Shown here piece after piece: positions 1 to 7,721 of a DNA stretch of 8,975 nt. Numbering within the stretch: the stretch's first letter is position 1; each line of letters opens with the position of its first letter. This DNA comes from DAOPKN01 sp035391225 (GTDB lineage Bacteria > Thermotogota > Thermotogae > MWEM01). The notes under the pieces are model-generated. The model saw only the letters and a list, made by a program, of their open reading frames with translations, ran no database searches and was not told the DNA's origin. The position numbers and the translations under genes were made by a program. The stretch covers positions 1 through 8,975 of the forward strand of contig DAOPKN010000080.1 in NCBI GenBank assembly GCA_035391225.1, given 5' to 3'.

Positions 1-375
1 GCCATCCCCGAAGGCGACCACTTCCTCCGCCAGCCCTACACAAGCACTCCCTTCCCGCTGCCCGTTTTCGCCTACGCGCTGTTCTTGCAAGGGCAGACCT
101 ACCAGCGGGATTCCTTTTCCACCATGGAAGTGGAGGAAGGCGAAGGGTTTCCCCGCCGGATTTTTGGGTTGGGTCGGCGGCAAAACGAGGAGCTATTGGA
201 TGCGTTGCACTCCACCTACAACCGCAAGCTGATCGAGGTCTCACGGACCGGGGGACTGAACGTGGTGTACCTCAAGTCGTTTACTCCCAACCAGATGGCC
301 AAGCTGTACTACCTGGAAAACAAGGGCATAGAACCCATGCAAGCGTTGAAACAACTGGAAAAGGGGGAGGAATAA
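1..375 (+). CDS. C-terminal end of an upstream operon protein, possibly DUF4007-like (5' truncated)
   Basis: The frame is open from base 1 and ends at TAA 373-375, so these 124 codons are the tail of a longer protein. A TTG at 85 could serve as a start, but coding-like sequence continues upstream of it (AIPEGDHFLRQPY, then PLPVFAYALFLQ), so truncation by the window edge is more likely. The visible part has a hydrophobic helix-like stretch followed by a compact alpha/beta segment. That segment has an RRIFGLGRRQNEELLDAL helix and a GGLNVVYLK strand pair that resembles a winged-helix wing. The pattern recalls the end of DUF4007 proteins, which I recall as neighbours of PAPS-reductase/DndC-like genes in phosphorothioation and type 4 BREX loci. 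That assignment is from memory and tentative; the tail of BrxP itself is an alternative. The gene abuts brxC with no spacer, so it belongs to the same transcript and probably to the same defence system. Confidence 0.6.
   Translation, partial: AIPEGDHFLRQPYTSTPFPLPVFAYALFLQGQTYQRDSFSTMEVEEGEGFPRRIFGLGRRQNEELLDALHSTYNRKLIEVSRTGGLNVVYLKSFTPNQMAKLYYLENKGIEPMQALKQLEKGEE
363..371 (+). promoter_or_regulatory. Ribosome binding site of brxC
   Basis: The purine run GGGGGAGGA ends 4 bases before ATG 376 and lies inside the last codons of the upstream gene. The stop TAA 373-375 directly touches the start codon, so ribosomes ending the upstream gene can restart on brxC. Confidence 0.7.
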
Positions 376-3300
376 ATGGAAAAACGGTATCGCGAATGGA
401 TCCACGTTTCCAAGGGATTCAAGTCGGTGGTGAACATCGTCAACGACCGGGATAACCCGGACGAGGTGAATAGCTACATCCCCACCCTGTTTTTCCGGGA
501 ATTGTTGGAAGGGTTGGTGCAAAAGCTTTCGGATGACGGCGAACGCAAGCCCATCTTGCTCACCGGAACCTACGGCACCGGGAAAAGCCACACCCTTCTC
601 ACCGTTTCGCACATGTTGAGCAACGAGTTGGACGGGGAATTCCTGTGCGGCGTGATGGAACGCTTGGAGGGAAGCTGGGGCACAACCGCGCGCAACTGGC
701 GAGGGTTCCGGGAAAAGTACCGCTTCTTGCCCGTGGTGTTGACCGGATACGGCAAGTTCAACGATTTGCTCATCCAAAACTTGAACAAGACGTTGGATCG
801 TTTCGGGCTGGGTGATCTCAAGCAGGAGACGGAGTTTTCCCAAGCCCTTCAAAGGATCGACCAGCTGTTGCACGATGGCAAATTCATTCAAATCAAGAAC
901 GAGATCGAGAAACGACTGGTTCCCCTGGGGATCGAGAGCCTGGTGGACCTGGAACGCAGCTTGGAAAACTACCACGCACGTGCACTGGAGGAATTCACAA
1001 GGGTGCACAAAGAGTTGCTGGGAGTGGGCTTCATGGACCAGCAGAACGATTACGACGTGAAGCAAATTTACACCACCGTGGCCAAGAAAATCCGGTCGCA
1101 AGGGTTCGAAGGGATCGTGGTGATCTGGGACGAGTTTTCCGGGTTCTTGAACCACATCGCCATGCACCGGGGTTCGGTGGAGTCCCAGCGGTTGCAAGAC
1201 TTCGCCGAGGCTTGCGACGTGAAGGATGCCAAGGTGTTGCCCATTTTCGTTTCGCACCTGGCAATGGAGGAGTATGGCCATGCCCACCTGGCCGATTCCG
1301 ACGTAAAATCCGATCTTTCCAAGATCTCCGCCCGTTTCGAGCGACGCACCATGCACCTGGAAAACCTGTACACCTACCGCTTGCTTTCCCGCGTGATGAT
1401 CCGCGAGAACGGATTCAACCAGCTGCGCGACACGTTGCCGCCTTCCCACGACGAGATGGTGGGGTTTCTCGAAGAGTTGCTGGTGCAACGCTTGGGGTTG
1501 GATGCCTCGCGCTACGATGTGTTTGACATCGAATCGGGCCTTTTCCCATTGCACCCCTTCACCATCCCCGTGTTGCCGCGGATTTCCGAGAAGGTGGCCC
1601 AGAACGAGCGCACCGTGTTTACCTTCCTGAACGATTCGCATCGCTGGAGCAACGAACTGGGTACGATGGCCTACGGGTTCGGGGCTTTCTTGGAAGAAAA
1701 TGGTTTCGAAGCGAGCGGCGCGCAGCTGTACGGGCCGGAACAGCTTTTCGATTACTTCACCGATGCCATGCGCGCGGACCCCAACCACCAGGATGTCGCA
1801 CCCAAGGTGGAGTATTTCCGCCAGCTTTCGGGAAACCTGCCCCGCGAGGAGATCCGGGTGTTGAAGGTGATCGCGCTGCTCGATGCGCTCAACGATCACA
1901 TCCTCAATGCCTCGATGGAAATGATCAAAAAAGCCTTCGCCTTTTCCGACCTGAAACCCTTGGACGTGGAGCGTATCGTGTACAAGTTGAAGCAAAAGGG
2001 ATTGGTCTTCTCCTTCGGAGACGCCTACCGGTTGAGCACGGGCAACGCGGAGAAGGTGAACGAGGACCATCGAAAACTCAAGGAAAGGTACCTGTCGCGT
2101 CGTGAACTCCCGTTGGAAGAGCTCTTGCCGGAGTTGTCGGAGTTTTCCGATTCCTACTCGTTGGAACAGCCCCGTGCGGGTAACACGCGAAGCGTGGACG
2201 TGCATTGGTTCGCCCCCCGAGATTTTCGGAAACGCTACCCCGAAAAGCTCCGTCCGGATTTGGATGCGGAACCGGGCCATCTCCAGCTGATTTTCCAGGT
2301 GGATTTCGATCGCGGGGGATCGGAGCTACTGCAGGACCTGGATTCGAAACCTTTCCCCCCCCACCACGTGTTTGCGGCCATGGAAGGGACCTTGCACCAC
2401 GACTTGTTGGAACAAATGGCCGATTACCTTGCCTGGAAGAACCTGGCCACCGAGTACCCGGAGTATGACCGAACGGAAGAACGCCAGGATTTCAACAACC
2501 GGGCGGAATCGGCGAAAAAGAAGCTGGGCGAGGACGTGAAAAAGTTCTTGCAATCGTGCCAGGTGGAGCTGATGTACCGGGGTGAGGGGGAACTGCGAAA
2601 ACAAACGGTGCATTTCCAGGATCTCAAGGGAGGTTCGGTGCTGGTGCGCCTGTTGGGAGAGGTGTATTCCAAGACTCCACGGATCGTGGATACCAACCTG
2701 TGGAAAGAGACCCAGGCCAGCAACATCAAGCGTACCGGTGCGCTGATCTTGGAATGTGCCGATGCCTCCTTGCTGGTGCAGCCGAACGAGGATGAAAAAG
2801 GGGATGTGAAACGCACGCTGAAGAACTTCATCTTTTTCCCCGCGCTGTACACCCAGAAGGACGGCACGTGCTTTCTCCATCCTTCTCCCACCGCAAGCGA
2901 GGAGCTGCGAAACGTGGTGCACATGGTGGAGGATGCCGTGAAAGAAACCGAGGAACCCTTCGAGTTGCAGAGCCTGGCGGAAACACTTATGGAAGCTCCT
3001 TACGGCTTGTCCCGGAACCTGGTGTTCCTGCTCTTCTGCTACGCGTTTCACCCTTATTCCACGCGTGACCAAGTGTTGGTTCTCGATGGCGGCAAACAAA
3101 AGCAAGTGATGAACTCCACGGTGTTGGCGGACGTGCTCAACGATGTCGTGAGAAAGGGAAAAGGCAAGTACAGCTTCTCCATCGTGACGTCGGATTTCAA
3201 GGAAGTTCTCAAGGAAGTGTTTGCCGCACCCCAGGGCACACCGTCTGCAATTATCAGCACGATTCGAAACTGGTATTCCCAGCTCCCCGTGAACCCGTTG

Positions 3301-5124
3301 GCGGTGGTGGACCAGATGGAAGGCCCCGCAAAGCGATTCCAGGAGCTGGTGCTGCACTACGTGATGCAGGATGCGGCAGGCGAGCACGGCAGGGAATTCA
3401 TCGACCAGGTGGGGCTGTTCCTCGTGGAAAACGGCGCAGGAGATCCCATGCTGGCCCGGCAGAAACTGGATGAGATCAAGCAAACCTGGGAAGAGGCAGC
3501 GGTGGAAATTGCCGCCCGCTTGTTCCGCGACCAGTTCGAGCTCGCGTTCCCCAAGGAAAGTTTCGAGGAAAAGTGGGAGATGTTTACCGCAAGCCAGAGC
3601 CTGGAGCAGGAACACAAGGTGCTGGAAGGGTTCGACGGGTTGGAATGGGGAAAACCGATGGCGGTGTGCGAAGTGGCAAAGGATTTCGTTTCCATGAACC
3701 CCAAAATGTGGGGAAACGATGTTTTCGCGGAGTTTTTCCAGAACCTCCGCGAGAAACTCCAGCAGGTGGAATCGGCCCGCTATACCCATTTCATGGAAAA
3801 GCTGGAAGCTTTCGTGGACCGCGAATGGGGGGTGAATTTCCGCAAGTACTTCGACCACTTCCAGAACAACAAGAGCGAGTATTCCACCTGGTTCGGCGAA
3901 TACACCCACCTGCTGGAAGCTCTCTTAAATGAGGAAGCTCCGCTGGTGTGGTCGGTTTTCCAGAGAGATTTCCAGATGGACCCCAACACGGTGACGTTCC
4001 AGAAGAAATCGCCGGGGATGAGCTTTTCCATCGGGTTGAAGACCAAGTTCCAAATGGTGGTGCAGGTGGACCAGAAAAAAGCGGCAACCAGGCTCCAACT
4101 CCTGGTGTGGAAAGTGTTTGAACCGGACCCCGCCCGGTGGTTTGCTACCTACGGGGTGCACGATTCCGAGCAGCATTCCTGGGAACGCAAGGTGGTGGAA
4201 AAGGCCGTGGCACGCCAGAAAACGCTGGAGTGGGCGTCGGAAATGGTGCATCCCGTTTTGGAAGGCTTTGGAAAAGACTTGCTGGACATGGATGATGCCT
4301 TCTTCCTTGTGCTGGAAAAGGAGCTTTCCGATTACCGCCAGCGCGTGGAAAACCACCAGTTCCGGGCGCTGGAAAAGCAAGTGGACGAGCTGTTCGGGGC
4401 CCTTTTCCCCGTGGAGAAAGAAGGACGGTTGTTCTTGCACTTGCTGGAACGCTTTTCCCAGGAGCTCAAGGATGTTGGGGAAGGCTGGGAAGTGCAGCTG
4501 CTGTTGAAAAACAACCTGGAAGGCACGCTGGAAAAAGTGTTCGGTAAGCCGCTCGCGTACATCGAACCCAGGGAAGTGGTTCCCCGGGTGCAACCTGCCG
4601 TGGAAGCCTTCTTGGCCCGGGCAACGCGTCTTTTCCACGACAAGGTTCTGGAAAACGCCAAGCTCATGCTCAACCGGGTTCTCGAAGGGGATTACCGTTC
4701 CTGGTGGCAGGCGCAAAAGCAAGAGCCGCAGCGGTTCGCGGATTGGGTGCAGGATAAGGTGGGCCCAGATTGGGAACGGCTTTTCAACGTGGAAGCAGAG
4801 GATCGCGAAGGCTTCCTGAAGGGGTTGGGAGTGTTGGCGAAGCAATCGCCACTGGCGGTGTTGGATGGTGCGCTCAACCCCTTGGAGCAGGAGCTGCGCG
4901 GGCGAAAGCGGCGGCTGGAGATGGAAAGGCATCCGTTGGAACGGGAACAGGTGGTTTCCCGGCTTTCGCTTACGGAAATTTCCGGGTTGTTGCAAAACCA
5001 TGGGTTGGTGGAGCAGGAGGAAGTGGCCAGCGCCCTGTTTTACTTCATCGGGGAAATGGATGAGAGCGGGCGCAACTTGTTGAAAAAATGGCTGTTCGCG
5101 CTCTCACCGGAGGAAGGTTCATGA
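376..5124 (+). CDS. brxC: BREX P-loop ATPase BrxC/PglY-like, unusually large (1582 aa)
   Basis: This is a cytoplasmic AAA-type ATPase of the BrxC/PglY family, the large ATP-driven subunit of BREX defence; its exact activity in type 4 systems is unsettled. Seen directly: a Walker A motif GTYGTGKS at residues 64-71 and a Walker B strand GIVVIWDEF at 246-254 with D252/E253. An arginine-rich ARFERR segment follows at 319-324. The family-like PLHPFT (391-396) and QNERTVFTFL (409-418) motifs come next. A winged-helix-like segment at about 490-555 begins REEIRVLKVIALLD and ends KGLVFSFGDAYRL. The remaining thousand residues are mostly charged and helix-rich, with no motif I can name and no membrane segment. 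Known BrxC proteins are commonly around 1,200 aa, so this one carries several hundred extra residues, apparently in the C-terminal half. The start is ATG 376 with a strong ribosome site and zero gap to the upstream gene. The stop overlaps the next start (ATGA). A generic BREX or PglY-type ATPase is the safe call; type 4 rests on neighbours. Confidence 0.88.
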   Translation: MEKRYREWIHVSKGFKSVVNIVNDRDNPDEVNSYIPTLFFRELLEGLVQKLSDDGERKPILLTGTYGTGKSHTLLTVSHMLSNELDGEFLCGVMERLEGSWGTTARNWRGFREKYRFLPVVLTGYGKFNDLLIQNLNKTLDRFGLGDLKQETEFSQALQRIDQLLHDGKFIQIKNEIEKRLVPLGIESLVDLERSLENYHARALEEFTRVHKELLGVGFMDQQNDYDVKQIYTTVAKKIRSQGFEGIVVIWDEFSGFLNHIAMHRGSVESQRLQDFAEACDVKDAKVLPIFVSHLAMEEYGHAHLADSDVKSDLSKISARFERRTMHLENLYTYRLLSRVMIRENGFNQLRDTLPPSHDEMVGFLEELLVQRLGLDASRYDVFDIESGLFPLHPFTIPVLPRISEKVAQNERTVFTFLNDSHRWSNELGTMAYGFGAFLEENGFEASGAQLYGPEQLFDYFTDAMRADPNHQDVAPKVEYFRQLSGNLPREEIRVLKVIALLDALNDHILNASMEMIKKAFAFSDLKPLDVERIVYKLKQKGLVFSFGDAYRLSTGNAEKVNEDHRKLKERYLSRRELPLEELLPELSEFSDSYSLEQPRAGNTRSVDVHWFAPRDFRKRYPEKLRPDLDAEPGHLQLIFQVDFDRGGSELLQDLDSKPFPPHHVFAAMEGTLHHDLLEQMADYLAWKNLATEYPEYDRTEERQDFNNRAESAKKKLGEDVKKFLQSCQVELMYRGEGELRKQTVHFQDLKGGSVLVRLLGEVYSKTPRIVDTNLWKETQASNIKRTGALILECADASLLVQPNEDEKGDVKRTLKNFIFFPALYTQKDGTCFLHPSPTASEELRNVVHMVEDAVKETEEPFELQSLAETLMEAPYGLSRNLVFLLFCYAFHPYSTRDQVLVLDGGKQKQVMNSTVLADVLNDVVRKGKGKYSFSIVTSDFKEVLKEVFAAPQGTPSAIISTIRNWYSQLPVNPLAVVDQMEGPAKRFQELVLHYVMQDAAGEHGREFIDQVGLFLVENGAGDPMLARQKLDEIKQTWEEAAVEIAARLFRDQFELAFPKESFEEKWEMFTASQSLEQEHKVLEGFDGLEWGKPMAVCEVAKDFVSMNPKMWGNDVFAEFFQNLREKLQQVESARYTHFMEKLEAFVDREWGVNFRKYFDHFQNNKSEYSTWFGEYTHLLEALLNEEAPLVWSVFQRDFQMDPNTVTFQKKSPGMSFSIGLKTKFQMVVQVDQKKAATRLQLLVWKVFEPDPARWFATYGVHDSEQHSWERKVVEKAVARQKTLEWASEMVHPVLEGFGKDLLDMDDAFFLVLEKELSDYRQRVENHQFRALEKQVDELFGALFPVEKEGRLFLHLLERFSQELKDVGEGWEVQLLLKNNLEGTLEKVFGKPLAYIEPREVVPRVQPAVEAFLARATRLFHDKVLENAKLMLNRVLEGDYRSWWQAQKQEPQRFADWVQDKVGPDWERLFNVEAEDREGFLKGLGVLAKQSPLAVLDGALNPLEQELRGRKRRLEMERHPLEREQVVSRLSLTEISGLLQNHGLVEQEEVASALFYFIGEMDESGRNLLKKWLFALSPEEGS
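5109..5113 (+). promoter_or_regulatory. Ribosome binding site deciding the small ORF start
   Basis: GGAGG lies 7 bases before ATG 5121, at ideal spacing. It supports the 4-base-overlap start over the in-frame GTG/TTG-type candidates further upstream, such as the one at 5088. Confidence 0.7.
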
Positions 5125-5576
5125 AGAGGGCGGCGGACTTCTTGCGGAAGGTTCCCCCACCCAAGTACCCTTCCATCGTGATCCAGGGTAACGCGCTGGA
5201 AATGGAGCCCCTCGCGGTGGAATGGATGCGCGGGGAATTTGCCCAACTGGTTGTTTTGCCGTACTCTGCGGTGCGGGCGCATTTCGGGCTGTGGCCCCAG
5301 CCGCGGGACCTTTCGGATTACCTGCTGGAGGCCTACGCGGGCCAAATCGTTTTCTTCCAGAACGCCACGTCGTACCTGCAAAGCCTGTACAACTACGAAA
5401 CTTCGCTGGTGGAAGAGTTTTTCCAGTACTTCTTGCAGAGCCAGTTCGTGGGTGGAGTCATGTGCGTGGTAGACCTTGCCTTTTCGTCCACGCTGGAATC
5501 GTTCCTGTTTCACAAAACGCCCGGACAGGGGATGGGGGTGGTGGTACCATGGGAAGGTGATCCTGGATCCCGATAA
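5121..5576 (+). CDS. Small unrecognised protein between brxC and pglZ (151 aa)
   Basis: I do not recognise this protein. It starts at ATG 5121, overlapping the brxC stop by 4 bases, with GGAGG at ideal spacing, and ends at TAA 5574-5576. It looks like a soluble alpha/beta fold. Strand-like hydrophobic stretches (SIVIQG, AQLVVLPYSAV, GQIVFF, GGVMCVVDLAF) alternate with helical segments (DLSDYLLEAY, TSLVEEFFQYFLQ). There is no Walker motif, no cysteine cluster and no signal peptide. Its place in the operon suggests a BREX accessory subunit. The succession of a VVL strand, an R-x-H segment and a VFF strand vaguely recalls BrxB (DUF1788, roughly 200 aa), but the usual PG-Y motif after VFF is absent, so I do not claim it. 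A second reading is that it is the N-terminal part of PglZ split off by a frameshift near 5534-5576. Four-gene type 4 loci as I know them have no gene here. Confidence 0.65.
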   Translation: MKRAADFLRKVPPPKYPSIVIQGNALEMEPLAVEWMRGEFAQLVVLPYSAVRAHFGLWPQPRDLSDYLLEAYAGQIVFFQNATSYLQSLYNYETSLVEEFFQYFLQSQFVGGVMCVVDLAFSSTLESFLFHKTPGQGMGVVVPWEGDPGSR

Positions 5577-5583
5577 GCGTGTA

Positions 5584-7710
5584 ATGATGGAGGGGGCAAC
5601 CGTTGTGGAAACCCACGAGCAGTGGTTGCACCTCGTGGAAAGCGACCCGGTGGGATTGCTCGCGGAGGATGGGTGCGTGGTGATACGCGATGGTTTCACC
5701 TGTGCCTACCTGAAAAACCGGGGTTTCGCCCAATTGCAGCTGGAAGACCATTCGCTCAAGGCGTTGCTGCGCCAAGTGTTTGGTGCCCACTTGCCGGCGG
5801 ACGTGTTGCGATTGCCTCGCCACGAGGAACTGGTGACCTTCGCAGAGCAGTTGCCGTTGGAAGAGGGGGAGCCTTTCGATCATTGGTTCGAACGATTGCT
5901 CCAGGGAAGGGTTTTCCCGGTGCTGGATTCCCCGGTGTTGGCGGCGGATTTCGTGCTGGCGTTGCTGCATGCCCAGGGGAAGTTTGCCAGCCAGTGGGTG
6001 GACCGTTTGCTGGCCCGCAAGGAACTCGAAGATTTCGGCGATTTCCAAGAACTTTTCTTGCCCCTGGTGGAGAAGGGGGTTTCCGAGATCACGCACTTCC
6101 TCACCCAAACCTGGAAACTTCCGTTTGAAGAAGAAACGGTGGCCCTTACCCGCAAGACGCTTGATTTCCGACGTACGCTGTTCCAGAAGATCGCTGCGGA
6201 CCCTGTCTTTGGGGGGAAAAGCTTGCTGAATCCTTCGAAGGTGCTGCGCCCGATGGAGAAGTGGATAGCCCGCCGGGGAAACGGGTTGGGGCTGGATCAT
6301 GCCTTGAAAGTGTACACGGGCTTTTTCCCGGTGCAGGAACGCCAGTTCTTGCTGAAAGCGTTGGACAGTTCCCGACGAGAGGGAAAAGCCTTGCTTTTTG
6401 AACAGCAACAAATGCTTTCCCAAACCCTGGGGCTGGCGTGGTTGGACTTGCAAGGCGTGTTTGGGCAAGTCCACGATTTCCCATCGTTGAAGTGGGACAC
6501 TCTTCAGGCCTGGTTGCGCGCCTACATGGACGAATACAAGCGAGCACGCCTTGTCAACCAGCCGGAAACCTGCCGGGAGCGAACCCGGGAATTTGGGGAA
6601 TGGTTCAAGGATCAGCAAGGGACTTTTTCCACGGTGCACGCCAGGCGTACGCTGGCAACCGTGAGGGAAAGGGTTCAGGCGTTGCTGGACAAGGGCGAGA
6701 AAGTGCTCGTGTACGTGGTGGACGCGCTGGGCTCCGAATGGATGGAGTTTTTGGAAAGCCGGATCCGGGCATCCGCACGGCTGGTGCAAAGCCAGTTATT
6801 GCTGTCCACCGTTCCCACGACCACTCAACCCAACCGCGAGTTGATGCTGGGCAACGCAGGCTGGGAAAAGACCATGGCCAGAAGTTCCGATGGTTCGCTG
6901 GAAAGCTTCTTGAAAGAAGAGCGCCAGCTGTACGTGTACTGGGACCTTTCCTACGATGCCGAGAGGGTGCACGCTGCCTTCGACGACGGTGAAGCGCTGT
7001 ACTTCGAGCAGTTGGAAACCGTGGACCGCCTGGTGGGAGAGTTGCTGCGCGTGATTCGCTGGTTCGGGGGATACATCCTGCTTCTGGCTGACCATGGCAA
7101 CACCGTGTTCCCAGGCTCCATCCTTCCGGCGATCTACGGCGAGCGGGACCATTCCGGGAGGGTGTTGCGCTGCGGGCGGCGGGAAGGGGAAGCGCTTCTG
7201 GCAAACAACCCCGAGATGTTGCTCGTTCCGGACGGGGAGGATCACGTGCTGGTTGTCCCGTTGGGGCACGGTACGTTTGGCAAACGGCCCCATGGCGCGA
7301 TGCATGGTGGAGTGACGCCCGAAGAGATGGCGGTGCCCTACCTGCTGGTAGCACCGGAGGATGCCGAGGTTCGCCCCCCCGAACTGGAGTTGCGGGCTGC
7401 CAACCAGCCGCGCAAGCGGAAGGGAGAAACGGTGGAACTGGAAATCCGCAACCACTCCGACATGGGGGTAGTGATCAAGCGGCTCAGTGGGCGTTTCATC
7501 ACCGGTGGGGTGCACGACCTGGAAATCCGACCGGGAGAGAAGCTCGTGGTTCCCGTGCAAGCGGATCTTTCGGAGATGCGGGGGGTTCAATTCGAGCTGG
7601 GACTCCGGGTGCAGGTGCACTACCGCCAGCATTCCTACTCTTGGGACGAAGCGCTGGAAGTGAAAACCACTGGTCCAGGTGCATCCACGGGCCTGGAAGA
7701 CCTATTTTAG
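5584..7710 (+). CDS. pglZ: BREX PglZ-domain protein (alkaline phosphatase superfamily)
   Basis: This is the PglZ component common to BREX types, of the alkaline-phosphatase/phosphodiesterase superfamily. Numbering from ATG 5584 gives 708 aa. The metal-site motifs are visible in order: VYVVDALGSEW with D380; a VPTTTQPN segment with T412-T414 as candidate nucleophiles; LLLADHGN with D503 and H504; and HGTFGKRPHGAMHGG with H562, H570 and H574. Residues 1 to about 370 form a helix-rich N-terminal region without motifs I can name. Residues from about 600 to the end (RKRKGETVELEIRNHSD to the terminal GLEDLF) are strand-rich and look like an appended immunoglobulin-like beta domain. The start is uncertain. 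ATG 5584 leaves 7 bases after the upstream stop but has no ribosome site. GTG 5605 has GGAGG at 5589-5593. Coding-like sequence (KVILDPDKRVMMEG) also extends upstream in this frame to about 5551, which favours GTG 5557 or a frameshift join to the small ORF. Family assignment is firm; activity is inferred. Confidence 0.9.
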   Translation: MMEGATVVETHEQWLHLVESDPVGLLAEDGCVVIRDGFTCAYLKNRGFAQLQLEDHSLKALLRQVFGAHLPADVLRLPRHEELVTFAEQLPLEEGEPFDHWFERLLQGRVFPVLDSPVLAADFVLALLHAQGKFASQWVDRLLARKELEDFGDFQELFLPLVEKGVSEITHFLTQTWKLPFEEETVALTRKTLDFRRTLFQKIAADPVFGGKSLLNPSKVLRPMEKWIARRGNGLGLDHALKVYTGFFPVQERQFLLKALDSSRREGKALLFEQQQMLSQTLGLAWLDLQGVFGQVHDFPSLKWDTLQAWLRAYMDEYKRARLVNQPETCRERTREFGEWFKDQQGTFSTVHARRTLATVRERVQALLDKGEKVLVYVVDALGSEWMEFLESRIRASARLVQSQLLLSTVPTTTQPNRELMLGNAGWEKTMARSSDGSLESFLKEERQLYVYWDLSYDAERVHAAFDDGEALYFEQLETVDRLVGELLRVIRWFGGYILLLADHGNTVFPGSILPAIYGERDHSGRVLRCGRREGEALLANNPEMLLVPDGEDHVLVVPLGHGTFGKRPHGAMHGGVTPEEMAVPYLLVAPEDAEVRPPELELRAANQPRKRKGETVELEIRNHSDMGVVIKRLSGRFITGGVHDLEIRPGEKLVVPVQADLSEMRGVQFELGLRVQVHYRQHSYSWDEALEVKTTGPGASTGLEDLF
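5589..5593 (+). promoter_or_regulatory. Possible internal ribosome site for an alternative pglZ start
   Basis: GGAGG (continuing as GGGG) lies 11 bases before GTG 5605, a slightly long but workable spacing. It would give a 701-aa PglZ. It lies downstream of ATG 5584 and 5587, so it is useful only if GTG 5605 is the real start. Confidence 0.35.
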
Positions 7711-7714
7711 GAGG
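7709..7714 (+). promoter_or_regulatory. Perfect AGGAGG ribosome site deciding the TTG start of brxL
   Basis: AGGAGG begins inside the pglZ stop codon (TAG 7708-7710) and sits 7 bases before TTG 7722. The TTG opens the BrxL frame a few residues before the first in-frame ATG (7743), which has no such site. The pairing of a consensus ribosome site with a weak start codon is clear here. Confidence 0.8.
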
Positions 7715-7721
7715 GATACTC

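Noticed and set aside
241..2280. A 679-aa open frame on the minus strand opposite brxC, with others of 527 aa (2326-3909), 358 aa (3925-5001) and 443 aa (5458-6789).
   Set aside because: They mirror the sense frame, have His/Gln/Leu/Phe-rich composition without any recognisable motif, and are explained by the scarcity of TTA, CTA and TCA codons in the sense genes. The sense proteins carry clear family motifs over the same bases.
2355..2362. A run of eight C inside brxC (and a run of seven C at 7374-7380 in pglZ) as possible slippage or frameshift sites.
   Set aside because: The reading frame continues intact with sensible protein sequence on both sides in each case.
5121..5576. Naming the small ORF BrxB or BrxF.
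   Set aside because: It lacks the PG-Y signature expected after the central strand of BrxB and has no Walker A motif as expected for BrxF. The resemblance is too weak to name.
5476..5583. The longest possible upstream extension of the pglZ frame (from TTG 5476) as its true N-terminus.
   Set aside because: The first part (PFRPRWNRSCFTKRPDRGWGWW) is shadow-like and lies over the well-formed small ORF. Only the stretch from about 5551 looks like protein.
5577..5583. Intergenic gaps (also 7711-7721) as places for a promoter or terminator.
   Set aside because: They are 7 and 11 bases long, too short for either, and show no hairpin or T-run. The genes read as one transcript.
6605..7354. A 249-aa minus-strand open frame opposite pglZ rich in Arg, Pro and Ser.
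   Set aside because: Low-complexity composition typical of a shadow frame in GC-rich DNA, lying opposite the conserved PglZ catalytic motifs.
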